The position numbers and the translations under genes are program-made. From assembly GCF_002979535.1 (NCBI RefSeq), contig NZ_PCPB01000015.1, positions 1 through 64,000 on the forward strand: a DNA stretch of 64,000 nucleotides. The letters run 5' to 3'. The notes below the pieces were generated by a model. It searched no databases and was not told the origin of the DNA. It saw only the letters and a list, made by a program, of their open reading frames with translations. Below, piece by piece: positions 1-10,490 of this stretch. Numbering within the stretch: position 1 is the first letter of the stretch; every line of letters begins with the position of its first letter. Origin of the DNA: Brevundimonas sp. MYb52. GTDB lineage: Bacteria; Pseudomonadota; Alphaproteobacteria; Caulobacterales; Caulobacteraceae.

Positions 1-125
1 TTGATGTCGTCGATGATGTGATAGCCGGCGTCGACTGCGCCGTACCAGCCGTCCGGCTCAGCCGAAGCGGCGCCAGCGGCGAACAGTCCGGCCGCAGCGA
101 CACTTGCTAGAAGTTTCAGCTTCAT
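1..125 (-). CDS. OmpA-like outer-membrane protein, N-terminus only (partial)
   Basis: The first 41 residues are visible, and the gene runs off the left edge of the window. They begin MKLKLLASVAAAGLFAAG, a typical Sec signal peptide with a small-residue cleavage site (ASA) near residue 23. The mature start EPDGWYGAVDAGYHI looks like the first strand of an eight-stranded OmpA-type beta-barrel. A GAGG ribosome-binding site lies 5 bases before the ATG at 125. Proteins of this type tie the outer membrane to peptidoglycan through a C-terminal OmpA domain, which cannot be seen here. The gene is divergent from the SDR gene, leaving about 195 bases of shared upstream DNA. The family call is from the N-terminus alone. 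Confidence 0.7.
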   Translation of the reverse strand, partial: MKLKLLASVAAAGLFAAGAASAEPDGWYGAVDAGYHIIDDI

Positions 126-320
126 TGTGTCCTCACAATTTCAGTTTTCCCAAGGCCGACGCTTTCACGTGACGCTCGGAAGCCGAACGGCACAAGATTG
201 CTCAGGTTCCGTCTTAATAGTCAGGATTGCGGCGGGTGTGGCGCCGCATCAACACAAATGCCCGTTTTTCCCCTCGATCAGGCCTGCTAGGACCATTTTG
301 AAACACAACGGAGACGCGGG

Positions 321-1229
321 ATGAGCATTCGGTTCGACGGCCAGGTGGCGATCGTGACGGGCGCGGGCGGCGGTCTGGGCCGCGAACACGCCCTGGCCCT
401 GGCGGCGCGCGGCGCCAAGGTGGTGGTCAACGACCTGGGCGGCGCCCGCGACGGCTCGGGCGGATCGGCCACGGCAGCCGAGGCCGTGGTGGCTGAAATC
501 GAGGCCGCCGGCGGCGAGGCCATGGCCAATGCGGCCTCCGTCACCGACGCCGAAGCGGTCGAGGCCATGGTGGCCGAGGTCATGGCGCGCTGGGGCCGGA
601 TCGACATTCTGGTGAACAACGCCGGCATCCTGCGCGACAAGACTTTCGCCAAGATGGACCTGGCCGATTTCCGCCTGGTCATGGACGTCCACCTGATGGG
701 CGCAGTCCACTGCACCAAGGCGGTGTGGGACATCATGCGGGCCCAGAACTATGGCCGCATCGTCATGACCACCTCGTCGTCGGGCCTGTTCGGCAACTTC
801 GGCCAGGCCAACTACGGCGCGGCCAAGATGGCCCTGGTCGGCCTGATGCAGACCCTGGCCATCGAGGGGGCCAAGAACGACATCCGCGTCAACGCCCTGG
901 CCCCGACCGCCCACACCCGCATGACCGAGGATCTCGGCGCCGCCCTGCCCCTTGAGGCTTTGGGCCCGGAGCTGGTTTCGCCCGGCCTGCTCTATCTGGT
1001 CAGCCGCGACGCCCCGACCCGCGCCATCCTGGCCGCCGGCGCCGGCGGTTTCGAACGCGCCTATGTCACCCTGACCCAAGGCGACTTCGCCATCGGCCCC
1101 GACGCCGCCGAACAGGTCGCCGCCCGCTTCGACGCCATCTCGGACCGCGAGAACGAGATCGTGCCGGACATGGGCGCGGCTCAGGGCATGATCGAACTGA
1201 CCAAGGCCCAGAAGCATCATGGGTCTTGA
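321..1229 (+). CDS. SDR-family dehydrogenase, MFE-2 / 3-hydroxyacyl-CoA dehydrogenase type
   Basis: This 302-aa protein is a Rossmann-fold short-chain dehydrogenase. The nucleotide-binding motif TGAGGGLG is at residues 13-20, NNAG at 99-102, catalytic serines at 152-154, and the YxxxK pair is Tyr165/Lys169. The VVVNDLGG stretch after the second strand and the C-terminal extension beyond residue 200 (FERAYVTLTQGD) resemble the dehydrogenase unit of peroxisomal multifunctional enzyme type 2. That suggests NAD-dependent oxidation of 3-hydroxyacyl-CoA. A thiolase follows on the same strand 198 bases later, consistent with a beta-oxidation pair, although repeats separate the two. A GGAG site precedes the ATG. 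The fold is certain; the substrate is inferred. Confidence 0.85.
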   Translation: MSIRFDGQVAIVTGAGGGLGREHALALAARGAKVVVNDLGGARDGSGGSATAAEAVVAEIEAAGGEAMANAASVTDAEAVEAMVAEVMARWGRIDILVNNAGILRDKTFAKMDLADFRLVMDVHLMGAVHCTKAVWDIMRAQNYGRIVMTTSSSGLFGNFGQANYGAAKMALVGLMQTLAIEGAKNDIRVNALAPTAHTRMTEDLGAALPLEALGPELVSPGLLYLVSRDAPTRAILAAGAGGFERAYVTLTQGDFAIGPDAAEQVAARFDAISDRENEIVPDMGAAQGMIELTKAQKHHGS

Positions 1230-1235
1230 AAGGGG

Positions 1236-1262
1236 GCCTAACGCGCTTCGCGCTACTTGAGG
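1236..1262 (-). repeat. Dispersed palindromic repeat, short copy
   Basis: Read on the minus strand it begins CCTCAAGTAGCGCG and ends GCGCGTTAGG, with a small hairpin (GCGC-GAA-GCGC) between. It shares its ends with the copies at 1363-1402, 44236-44274 and 44287-44326. It lies directly after the SDR stop codon. Confidence 0.6.
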
Positions 1263-1362
1263 CCAGGACGCACTCGTGACCCCCCATGTTCACTTCTTGC
1301 GAAGGCGCCTTGCGTTGACCTGACGTGAGGCGCCTATCCTCTCCTTGTTAGGCAGGAAATGC

Positions 1363-1402
1363 GCTCATGCAGCGAGCGACCGCGTCGCGAGCGATAGCGC
1401 CC
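1363..1402 (+). repeat. Dispersed palindromic repeat copy
   Basis: The element starts GCTCATGCAGCG, contains a GCGAC/GTCGC hairpin, and ends GCGATAGCGCC. It matches the tandem pair near 44.2 kb at both ends, while the hairpin core differs. It sits just upstream of the thiolase ribosome-binding site, so it may fall in that gene's leader. Confidence 0.65.
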
Positions 1403-1427
1403 TTAAAACAAAGAAGGAGCATCGCAG

Positions 1428-2630
1428 ATGCGTGAAGCCGTCATCGTCTCCACCGCCCGCACCCCGATCGGCCGGGCCTATCGCGGGGCCTTCAACGACA
1501 CCCAGGCCCAGCAGTTGGGCGCCCACGCGGTGCGCCACGCGGTCGCCCGCGCCGGCGTCGATCCCGCCGAGATTGAAGACGTCATCATGGGCGCGGCCCT
1601 GCAACAGGGCTCGACCGGGACGAACGTAGCGCGTCAGGTGGCCCTGGCGGCGGGTCTGCCCTCCTCCGTCCCCGGCATGAGCCTGGACCGCCAGTGCGCC
1701 TCGGGCCTGATGGGCATAGCCACGGCGGCCAAGCAGGTCATCTTCGACAGCCAGAAGATGGCGGTCGGCGGCGGGCTGGAGAGCATCTCCCTGGTCCAGA
1801 ACCAGCACATGAACCTGTATCGAATGAAGGACGAGGCGCTGCTGAAGCTGTCGCCCCACATCTATATGTCGATGCTGGAAACCGCCGAGGTCGTCAGCCG
1901 CCGCTACAACATCAGCCGCGACGCCCAGGACGAATACGCCCTGCAATCGCAGCAGCGCACGGCGGCGGCCCAGGCCGCCGGTCATTTCGACGCCGAGATC
2001 GTGGCCATGACCACCTCGATGCTGGTGACGGACAAGGCCACCGGCGAGACCACGTCCAAGGAAGTGACCCTGGCCAAGGACGAGGGCAATCGCCCCGACA
2101 CCACCCTGGAAGGCCTGAAGGCGCTCAAACCCGTCTTCGGCGGCGGCGAGGAAATCCAGCAAGGCGAGTTCATCACCGCCGGCAACGCCTCGCAGTTGTC
2201 GGACGGGGCCTCGGCCTGCGTCATCATGGAGGCGGGCGAGGCGGTGAAACGCAACCTTCAGCCGCTCGGCGCCTATCGCGGCATGGCCGTGGCCGGCTGC
2301 GAGCCCGACGAGATGGGCATCGGCCCGGTCTTCGCCGTGCCCAAGCTGCTGAAGCGTCACGGCCTGACCATCGACGACATCGGCATCTGGGAGCTGAACG
2401 AGGCCTTCGCGACCCAGGTCCTCTATTGCCGCGACACCCTGGGCATTCCCAACGACCGGCTGAACGTCTCGGGCGGCGCCGTGTCCATCGGCCACCCCTA
2501 CGGCATGTCGGGCGCGCGGATGACCGGCCACGTCCTGATCGAAGGCAAGCGGCGCGGGGCCAAGTACGGCGTCGTCACCATGTGCATCGGCGGCGGCATG
2601 GGGGCCGCCGGCCTGTTCGAAATCTACTGA
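1428..2630 (+). CDS. Thiolase (acetyl-CoA C-acyltransferase)
   Basis: This 400-aa protein has the usual length of a biosynthetic or degradative thiolase. It carries the complete catalytic set: nucleophile Cys90 in SLDRQCASG, the NEAFA motif, His356 in SIGHPYG and the proton-shuttling Cys386 in [10 protein letters not shown] near the C-terminus. It would cleave 3-ketoacyl-CoA to acetyl-CoA plus a shortened acyl-CoA, or run in the condensing direction. An AAGGAG ribosome-binding site lies 8 bases before the ATG. The upstream SDR suggests a fatty-acid or branched-acid degradation role, but sequence alone does not separate FadA-like from acetoacetyl-CoA-forming enzymes. Its 3' end overlaps the convergent WYL regulator by 7 bases. 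Confidence 0.92.
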   Translation: MREAVIVSTARTPIGRAYRGAFNDTQAQQLGAHAVRHAVARAGVDPAEIEDVIMGAALQQGSTGTNVARQVALAAGLPSSVPGMSLDRQCASGLMGIATAAKQVIFDSQKMAVGGGLESISLVQNQHMNLYRMKDEALLKLSPHIYMSMLETAEVVSRRYNISRDAQDEYALQSQQRTAAAQAAGHFDAEIVAMTTSMLVTDKATGETTSKEVTLAKDEGNRPDTTLEGLKALKPVFGGGEEIQQGEFITAGNASQLSDGASACVIMEAGEAVKRNLQPLGAYRGMAVAGCEPDEMGIGPVFAVPKLLKRHGLTIDDIGIWELNEAFATQVLYCRDTLGIPNDRLNVSGGAVSIGHPYGMSGARMTGHVLIEGKRRGAKYGVVTMCIGGGMGAAGLFEIY

Positions 2631-3331
2631 GGCCCGCACTCGGCGGCCCGTCGCGCCTCCATCGCTGCGAACCAGCGCTGGCGCAGGATGGCGGGCCGAC
2701 CGGGATAGCGGTCGTCCAGAAACTCCGCATCGACCACCCGGTCGGCGCGGAAGCTGCGGAAGTCCTCGCGCGTCTCGCACCAGGCGATCAGCAGACGCGC
2801 CCTTTCATGATAGCCGATCAGGCAGGGCCAGATGATCCGCGTCGTCTCGCGCCCCTGCTCGTCGGCGTAATAGAGCCGCAACTTGCGCCCGGCGTGGATC
2901 CAGGCGCGCACCCGCGCCAGGTCCACGGTTTCCATCTTCGGCTCCCAGGGCGGGGGCGTGGCCACGGCGGGCTCCAGCACCACCGGCCGCAGGCGTTCCG
3001 GCACGATGGCGGCGATCTTGGCGGTCAGGTCGCGCGCGGCCCGCGCCAGGGCAGGATCGCCCCTCGCCGCCACCCACTGCGCCCCCAGCACCGCCGCCTC
3101 GATCTCGTCCGAGGTCAGCATCAGCGGCGGCAGGTCGAACCCGCCGTCCAGCACATAGCCCAGCCCCGCCTCGCCCCGGATCGGCACCCGCTGGCCCAGC
3201 AGGGCGGCGATGTCGCGATAGATGGTCCGTTTGGACGTCTCCAGCTCGGCCGCGATGGCGTCGGCCGTCACCGGACGCGAGGCCCGGCGCAGCACCTGGA
3301 TGATCTGGAACAGTCGGTCGGCGCGTCTCAT
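2624..3331 (-). CDS. WYL-domain transcriptional regulator (YafY/DeoR-like HTH)
   Basis: This 235-aa regulator has an N-terminal winged helix-turn-helix (about residues 1-60, with [12 protein letters not shown] as the recognition region). A WYL ligand-sensing domain follows at about 125-200 ([27 protein letters not shown]). The ATG at 3331 is preferred over an upstream in-frame start because a GGTGGGG site precedes it and the family begins [11 protein letters not shown]. It diverges from a glutathione-transferase gene whose start is about 110 bases away. Regulators of this family often control the adjacent divergent gene, so control of that GST is a reasonable inference. The ligand is unknown. 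Confidence 0.88.
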   Translation of the reverse strand: MRRADRLFQIIQVLRRASRPVTADAIAAELETSKRTIYRDIAALLGQRVPIRGEAGLGYVLDGGFDLPPLMLTSDEIEAAVLGAQWVAARGDPALARAARDLTAKIAAIVPERLRPVVLEPAVATPPPWEPKMETVDLARVRAWIHAGRKLRLYYADEQGRETTRIIWPCLIGYHERARLLIAWCETREDFRSFRADRVVDAEFLDDRYPGRPAILRQRWFAAMEARRAAECGPQ

Positions 3332-3439
3332 GTCCCCACCCTCGCCGAAGACTGCTGACAGCATGGTGGCAGCAGGGTGGCAGTAGTCAAGTCGGACCGC
3401 CGCCGACGCTCCGTCGCGGCGTATCTGGGAGGATTATCG

Positions 3440-4051
3440 ATGTTGACCCTGTTCCACGCCCCCTGGTCCCGTTCCTCGCGCCTGGTCTGGCTGGTCGAGG
3501 AACTGGGGGCCGATTGCCGCATCGACTATTGCGACATCCGCCGCATGGACGGCACGGGCGCCGCCGATCCGAAGAACCCCCATCCCGACGGCAAGGTCCC
3601 GGCCCTGCTGCACGACGGCGCCCTGATCACGGAATCGGCGGCGGTCGCCCTCTACCTGACCGGGTTGCATCCCGAGGCGGGCCTGGGCTTTCCGCCCGGC
3701 GCGCCGGAACGTGGGCCGCTGCTGACCTGGCTATTCTGGGGAACCGGCGAGTTCGAGCCCTCCTTGTGGAACAAGGTCACGGGTGTTGTGGACGCCGACG
3801 CCCACGCCAAGGCCCGCTACGACGCCGCTGTCACCCGCCTGCTGGAGGCCTTGTGGGAAGGCCCGTGGCTGATGGGCGACCGCTTCACCGTGGCCGACGT
3901 CCTGATCGGCAGCACAGTGGCCTGGGCGCGTGAGCACCTACCCGAAAGCCCGGTGCTGGACGCCTATGTCGAGCGGCTGGCGGCGCGGCCCGCCCACGCG
4001 CGCGCCATCGCCCGCGACGGCGCCCCGCCGCAGTATGCCCAGGCCAGCTAG
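3440..4051 (+). CDS. Glutathione S-transferase family protein
   Basis: The 203-aa protein begins MLTLFHAPWSRSSRLVWLVE, a thioredoxin-fold N-terminus, with the glutathione-binding ITESAAVALYL segment at about residues 65-75. An all-alpha C-terminal domain holds the conserved FTVADVLIGS helix. A GGGAGG ribosome-binding site precedes the ATG at 3440; the reading frame is open further upstream, but that extension has no family similarity. It would conjugate or reduce substrates with glutathione in the cytoplasm. The divergent WYL regulator may control it. The substrate cannot be read from sequence. Confidence 0.88.
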   Translation: MLTLFHAPWSRSSRLVWLVEELGADCRIDYCDIRRMDGTGAADPKNPHPDGKVPALLHDGALITESAAVALYLTGLHPEAGLGFPPGAPERGPLLTWLFWGTGEFEPSLWNKVTGVVDADAHAKARYDAAVTRLLEALWEGPWLMGDRFTVADVLIGSTVAWAREHLPESPVLDAYVERLAARPAHARAIARDGAPPQYAQAS

Positions 4052-4057
4052 GCCCGA

Positions 4058-5466
<1,409 letters not shown>

Positions 5467-5470
<4 letters not shown>

Positions 5471-7254
5471 CGGGCGTCCGTCCACGAGCGACTGAGCAGA
5501 ACCGCGCAGTTGATGATCCCGACCAGGGAATAGGTCTGCGGGTAGTTGCCCCACAGCTCGCCGTCCTGAAGCGCGATGTCCTCGCTGAGCAGGCCCGCAT
5601 GGGTGCGCCGGCTCAGCATCTCGTCGAAAATGACCCGCGCCTCCTCGGTCCGGCCGTTCAGATGCAGGGCCTCGATGAACCAGAAGGTGCAGAAGTTGAA
5701 GGCCGTCTCCGGTTCGCCGAAGTCGTCGGGATGGATATAGCGGAACAGATAGGGGCCGCGCTTCAGGTCGCGCTCGACGGCCTCGAAGGTCCTGACCTGA
5801 CGCGGATCGCGGGCGTCGAGGAAGCCCAGGTCGGTCATCTGCAACAGAGAGGCGTCCAGCTCGGTTCCGCCGAAGCTGGCGGCGAACCGGCCCTCGTCCG
5901 GCAGATAGGCCTCGGCCTCGATCCGCGCCCGGATCAGGCGCGCCCGCTCGTCCCACAGCTCGCCGCGTTCAGCGAGCCCCAGATGCCGCGCCGCCTTGGC
6001 CAACCGGTCACAGGCGGCCCAGCACATGACCGAGGAATAGGTGTGAACCCGCGCGATGGTGCGAAACTCCCACAAACCCGCATCTGTCTGATCGTGCATG
6101 GAGAAGGCGCGGTCGCCGACCTTTTCCAGGGCGTGGAAGTCGTCAATCGTGCCGGGCCGCAGCATCCGCTCGTCGAAGAAGGCCTGGACCAGGGGGAGGA
6201 CGATCTGCCCATAGACGTCGTGCTGCAGATGCTCGTGCGCCTGATTGCCGACGCGGACCGGCTTCATGCCGCGATAGCCCTCGACGCTGTCGACCACCCG
6301 CTCGCCGATGTCCGCCTCCAGCCCCACGCCATAGACGGGTTGAACATGCCCGCCCTTGGCGTCATCCACCAGATTGCGCAGGTAGCCGAGGTAGTTCTCG
6401 AGGATGTCCACCGCGCCCAGCCGGTTCAGCGCCCGCACCGTATAATAGGCGTCACGCACCCAGCAGAAACGATAGTCCCAGTTGCGCCCGCTCTCGGGGA
6501 ACTCGGGCACCGAGGTGGTCATGGCGGCCACGATGGCGCCCGTCTCTTCATAGACGCAGAGCTTCAGGGTGATGGCGGCGCGGATCACCGCCTCCTGCCA
6601 GTCGAGCGGCACATAGAGGGTCCGCGTCCACAGCTTCCAGTGCTGGATGGTCTGGTCCAGGGCCGCCGAGACGCCTGCCGCAACCGACTGATCATAGCCC
6701 TCGTCCGGGCCAAGGAAGAAGGCCAACTCGCCTTCCAGCCGGAAGGTGCGCTCGTTCTGGACATGGGTGACGGGGCAGTTGGTCGTCAGGCGCAGCGTCA
6801 GGTCGGTGCACAGATAGCGGATGTGGTTGGAGCCCGAGGTCTGCTGGGCCCGGCGCGCGCCCCAGTCCGCCGAGGGCCGCAGCCGCACGGTGATGCGCGG
6901 CGCCCCCGACAGCGGCCGCACCACCCGCGCGAAGGCGATCGGGCGATAGATGCGCGAGTGCTTCAGGTGGCGCGGCGCAAAGTCGAGAATCTCGACCGAG
7001 GCCCCACGTTCGTCGGTCATCACCGTGCGCAGGACGGCGGTGTTGCGCACATAGGCCTGCTCGATCGAGACCATGTCCGTCAGTTCGATGGCCCAGAAGC
7101 CGTGTTCGGGATCATCGCCGTCCATCAAGGCGGAAAAGACCGGGTCGCCGTCCACGCGGGGCGCGCAGGCCCAGACGAAGCGGCCCGACCGGTCGATCAG
7201 GGCGCTGACCGAGCAGTTGCCGATGGGGGCGAGGTCGAGGTTGGGGCGGCTCAT
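5467..7254 (-). CDS. GH15 family glycoside hydrolase (trehalase- or glucoamylase-like)
   Basis: The 595-aa protein has an N-terminal beta-rich trehalase-like domain (about 1-220, starting NLDLAPIGNCSVSALID). A GH15 (alpha/alpha)6 domain follows, with RFCWVRDAYY, the GLWEFR catalytic-glutamate motif and the late FCTFWFIEAL motif. No signal peptide is seen, so it acts in the cytoplasm. It sits between otsB and otsA with ATGA overlaps on both sides, which strongly links it to trehalose. Some GH15 members are true trehalases, while others act on alpha-glucans or maltose. Trehalose hydrolysis is the best inference from context. Confidence 0.88.
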
Positions 7255-8015
7255 GCGGCGCCTCCTTCAATCTGATCCAGCCAGTCGAGAACGGCGGCGA
7301 CGTTTTCCAGCCGATAGCGGGCCGCCGTCGAACGCTCGGGACCGACCAAGACGCCGAACCCGCCCAGGGCCTCGGCCGCCTCGAAACCATGCTCGTCGGT
7401 CAGGTCGTCGCCGACCATGATGGGGACCGCGCCGATGAACGGCGCCTCGGCCATGAAGGCGCTCAGGGCCGCGCCCTTGTCCGTGCCGGGGGTCTTCAGC
7501 TCCAGCACCATGGAGCCCGGCTGAAGGGCCAGTCCGGTTTCCTGCGCCAGCGCCGCCGCCAAGGCCAGGGCCTCGGCAGACACGCCGGGCGCCTGGCGGT
7601 AGTGCAGGCCGGCCGCCAGGGTCTTGTCCTCGACGATCACCCCCGGCCGGTCAGCGGCGAAAGCGTCGAAGGCGGCGACTGCGCGCCGCACGGCGGGATC
7701 GGGGGCGCGGTTGGCGAAGGTGCCGTCGCCGCGTCGTCTTTGCAGGCCGTGCACGCCCGAGGCGGCACGCGCGGCGCCGTCGCTGATCCGGTCGATTTCG
7801 CCCAGGGTCCGCCCGCTGACGATGGCGACGCGCCCGTCCAGCCGATCCGTCAGCCGCCTCAGCACCTCGGTCCGGCGTGCATCCGGCCCTACCGCGTCCG
7901 GCGTCGGCGCCAAGGGCACCAGCACACCGTCCAGATCCAGGAACAGGGCGGGCTTTTGCAGGACGGCGGGCGGTTCGGGCAGGCGTGAGGCGATCGCCCC
8001 GGATGCAGACAGCAT
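7251..8015 (-). CDS. otsB: Trehalose-6-phosphate phosphatase
   Basis: This 254-aa HAD-superfamily phosphatase releases phosphate from trehalose-6-phosphate. It shows motif I FLDLDGVLVPL, the motif II region VAIVSGRTL and motif IV VGDDLTDEHGF. The start at 8015 (MLSASGAIASRLPEPP) leaves about 25 residues before motif I, normal for OtsB. The longer open frame upstream is basic and unlike the family. It is the first gene of the operon, and its stop overlaps the GH15 start (ATGA). An 18-base near-palindrome lies about 30-45 bases upstream and could be an operator. Confidence 0.93.
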   Translation of the reverse strand: MLSASGAIASRLPEPPAVLQKPALFLDLDGVLVPLAPTPDAVGPDARRTEVLRRLTDRLDGRVAIVSGRTLGEIDRISDGAARAASGVHGLQRRRGDGTFANRAPDPAVRRAVAAFDAFAADRPGVIVEDKTLAAGLHYRQAPGVSAEALALAAALAQETGLALQPGSMVLELKTPGTDKGAALSAFMAEAPFIGAVPIMVGDDLTDEHGFEAAEALGGFGVLVGPERSTAARYRLENVAAVLDWLDQIEGGAA

Positions 8016-8042
8016 AAGGTCCGGACTCGTTTCTTGGCTGTT

Positions 8043-8060
8043 GTCGAGACTGGTCTCAAC
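8043..8060. promoter_or_regulatory. Near-perfect 18-base palindrome upstream of otsB
   Basis: GTCGAGAC-TG-GTCTCAAC matches its reverse complement at seven of eight arm positions. It lies 28 bases upstream of the otsB start, in the region shared with the divergent KpsF/KdsD gene. Size and position suit a LacI/GntR-type operator, but no regulator gene is adjacent. Confidence 0.35.
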
Positions 8061-8199
8061 GCGCAACGACCGGGATGGTTGTCGCCGCAGGTGACAATTC
8101 CGCCGCACCCTCGCCATTGTGCGAACAATCCAGATGGGGCAATTCGCGGATGCGCCACGAAGAACCGCCGCAGCGGTCCGGTGTTTCAGGAGCCTGCCC

Positions 8200-9192
8200 A
8201 TGCCCAACACGCTTCACTCGTCGCCCGAGCAGATCGCCACGATGACGGACCGAGCGCGCGAGGTCGTGCGTCTGAACATCGAGGCCCTGGAGGCGCTGGA
8301 GCGCTCCATCGACGTCTCAATCGCCCGCGCCTGCGACATCATCCTGTCGCGCCCCGGCTATCTGGTCGTGACCGGCATGGGCAAGTCGGGCCACATCGGC
8401 GGCAAGATCGCCGCCACCCTGGCCTCGACCGGCACCAACTCCTTCTTCGTCCACCCGGCGGAGATGAGCCACGGCGACCTGGGGATGCTGCGCCCCGACA
8501 CCACGCTTCTGGCGATCTCCAACTCGGGCGAGAGCCGCGAACTGCGCGATCCCCTGCTCTACTGCCAGCGCAACGACATCCCGGTCATCGGCATCACCCA
8601 GCGCGCCGGCAGCTTCCTCGGTCGCCACTCGGCCGTCAGCCTGACCATGCCCAAGGTGGCCGAGGCCTGCCCCAACGGCCTGGCGCCGACCACTTCGACC
8701 CTGATGACCCTGGCCATCGGCGACGCCCTGGCCATGGTGCTGATGGACCGTCGCGGCTTCACGCGGGAGGACTTCGGTCTGCACCACCCTGGCGGCGCTC
8801 TGGGCATGAGCCTGCAGAGCGTGCGTGAATGGATGGGCGACAACGCCGCCACCCCCGCCAGCGTGCCGATGGACGCCAGCTTCAGCGACGTGGTTTCAGC
8901 CGTCAGCGCCGGTCGCAAGGGCGCGGTCGCCGTGCTGCATGCTGATGGGTCTCTCGCCGGCATGATCACCGACGGCGACATCCGTCGGGCCTTCTCCAGC
9001 GACTTCGCCGCCCTCCGCGCCGAAGACATCATGAGCCGAACCCCCATCACCGTAGACCCGGACGCGCGGATGAGCGACGTGGTCGACCTGCTGAGCGCCA
9101 ACAAGATCGCCAACCTGTTCGTGGTCGAGAACGACCGCCCGGTCGCCATCATCCACATCGCCGAGCTGATGCAGGCCGGCTACGTCTCCTGA
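8200..9192 (+). CDS. kdsD: KpsF/KdsD-type arabinose-5-phosphate isomerase
   Basis: This 330-aa protein has a SIS sugar-isomerase domain (about 40-175; GMGKSGHIGGKIAATLAS, EMSHGDLGML) followed by two CBS domains (about 205-325; GMITDGDIRRAF, IMSRTPITV). It interconverts ribulose-5-phosphate and arabinose-5-phosphate, the first step to Kdo for lipopolysaccharide or Kdo-containing capsules. An AGGAG site lies 7 bases before the ATG at 8200. Its stop overlaps the glycosyltransferase start (TGATG), so it belongs to the surface-polysaccharide operon. It could be either the housekeeping kdsD or a capsule-dedicated kpsF. Confidence 0.92.
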   Translation: MPNTLHSSPEQIATMTDRAREVVRLNIEALEALERSIDVSIARACDIILSRPGYLVVTGMGKSGHIGGKIAATLASTGTNSFFVHPAEMSHGDLGMLRPDTTLLAISNSGESRELRDPLLYCQRNDIPVIGITQRAGSFLGRHSAVSLTMPKVAEACPNGLAPTTSTLMTLAIGDALAMVLMDRRGFTREDFGLHHPGGALGMSLQSVREWMGDNAATPASVPMDASFSDVVSAVSAGRKGAVAVLHADGSLAGMITDGDIRRAFSSDFAALRAEDIMSRTPITVDPDARMSDVVDLLSANKIANLFVVENDRPVAIIHIAELMQAGYVS

Positions 9193-10460
9193 TGACCCAG
9201 GACGTCCTCTTCGACGCCAGCCGTCTGCTGAGCCGCACCGACCGCAGCGCGCCGACGGGCGTGGACCGCGTCTGCCTGGCCTATGCGGAATGGCTGGTTG
9301 ATCATCCCGACTATCGCATGGTGCCAGTCCGGTCACGGCACGATCAACTGGCCATGGTCGATGACGCCTGGTTCCGCGACTGCATCGTCGACCTGCGCCG
9401 ACGCTGGTCCGGCCAGTCGACCAGCCGGGCGCTGAACGAAGCCGAGCGCCGTCTGTTCGCCGCTCTTCAAGCCGATCGGCCGACGGCCTCGGTCATGAGC
9501 GAGGCGCCCGACCCCGATCAGCCGAAACGCAAGAAGGCCCGCGCCTGGAAGCAGTATTTCCGCGCCAAGCGCGTCGCCGCGCCGCCGCCCGCCCGCCTCT
9601 ATTTCAATGTCGGGCACACCAGCCTGAACACCCCCGAAATCCTCGCCGGACTGGGCGCGCAGGGAATTGATCGCGTGGTCATGCTGCATGACCTGATCCC
9701 CATCACTCATCCGGAATTCTGTCGCCCCGGAGACGGGGCCAAGCATCGCAGGCGCGTCATCACGGCCCTACGACATGCCTCCCGGATCGTCGTCAATTCC
9801 CGCTACACCGCCCATGAGCTGCAGGCCTTCGCCGAACGCGAGCACCTGCCGGCGCCGCCGGTCGAGGTCGCCCACCTCGGGCTGGAACCGATCTTCCTGA
9901 CACCCGAACCAACCGCCATCCGCCACCCCTACTTCGTTCATGTCGGGACGATCGAAGCGCGCAAGAATCTGGCCTTCCTGCTCACCATCTGGCGCCGGCT
10001 TCAGGAGCGCATGGGTGAACAGGCCCCTCGTCTGGTGCTGATCGGTCGCTATGGGTGGGAGAACGAGGCGGTGCTGGACCACCTGCAACGCTCGCCCAAC
10101 CTCCAAGGCCTGGTGCATCAGGCGGAAAATCTGCCGGACACGGCCCTCGCCGCCCTGATGCAAGGCGCCCAGGCCGTGCTGGCGCCATCCTCGGTTGAAG
10201 GATTCGATCTTCCCGCCGTAGAGGCCTGCGCCCTGGGCGTGCCGTTGATCGCTTCAGACATTCCGGCGCACCGCGAGTTGGTGCCCCAGGCCACCCTGAT
10301 CGACCCTCTGGACGGCCTCGGCTGGCTGGAAGCTCTGGAGGCGGCGACCCGGCATCGTCCAGTCGCACCGGCCTACTCCGCGCCGACCTGGCAAGGTCAT
10401 TTCCGGTCCATCGAGGATCATCTGATGCTTCCACTGGCGGCGAGCGCCGTAGCCGGGTAA
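9192..10460 (+). CDS. Glycosyltransferase (GT4/GT1-like, GT-B fold)
   Basis: The 422-aa protein has a C-terminal nucleotide-sugar-binding half with YFVHVGTIEARKNLAFLL and the hallmark EGFDLPAVEACALGVPLIASD (E-x7-E) loop at about 335-355. The N-terminal half contains MLHDLIPITHPEF, seen in bacterial mannosyl- or rhamnosyl-type transferases. No signal peptide or membrane helix is apparent, so it probably works at the cytoplasmic face on a lipid-linked glycan. It overlaps the KpsF/KdsD stop codon and is followed 30 bases later by a Wza-type export lipoprotein, which places it in capsule or exopolysaccharide assembly. Donor and acceptor sugars are unknown. Confidence 0.88.
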   Translation: MTQDVLFDASRLLSRTDRSAPTGVDRVCLAYAEWLVDHPDYRMVPVRSRHDQLAMVDDAWFRDCIVDLRRRWSGQSTSRALNEAERRLFAALQADRPTASVMSEAPDPDQPKRKKARAWKQYFRAKRVAAPPPARLYFNVGHTSLNTPEILAGLGAQGIDRVVMLHDLIPITHPEFCRPGDGAKHRRRVITALRHASRIVVNSRYTAHELQAFAEREHLPAPPVEVAHLGLEPIFLTPEPTAIRHPYFVHVGTIEARKNLAFLLTIWRRLQERMGEQAPRLVLIGRYGWENEAVLDHLQRSPNLQGLVHQAENLPDTALAALMQGAQAVLAPSSVEGFDLPAVEACALGVPLIASDIPAHRELVPQATLIDPLDGLGWLEALEAATRHRPVAPAYSAPTWQGHFRSIEDHLMLPLAASAVAG

Positions 10461-10490
10461 GCATTCAGCGATAACTGAAGCAGAGCTGCA

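Noticed and set aside
1694..3358. Long rightward open frame overlapping the thiolase and WYL regulator
   Set aside because: It is Arg/Pro/Gly-rich, has no recognisable domain and runs antisense or out of frame to two genes with intact catalytic or DNA-binding motifs. Such frames are common in high-GC DNA.
8161..8186. AGAAC-N17-GTT pattern resembling an EcfG general-stress promoter before kdsD
   Set aside because: The -35 differs from GGAAC, and transcription would start only a few bases before the start codon. It is not convincing.
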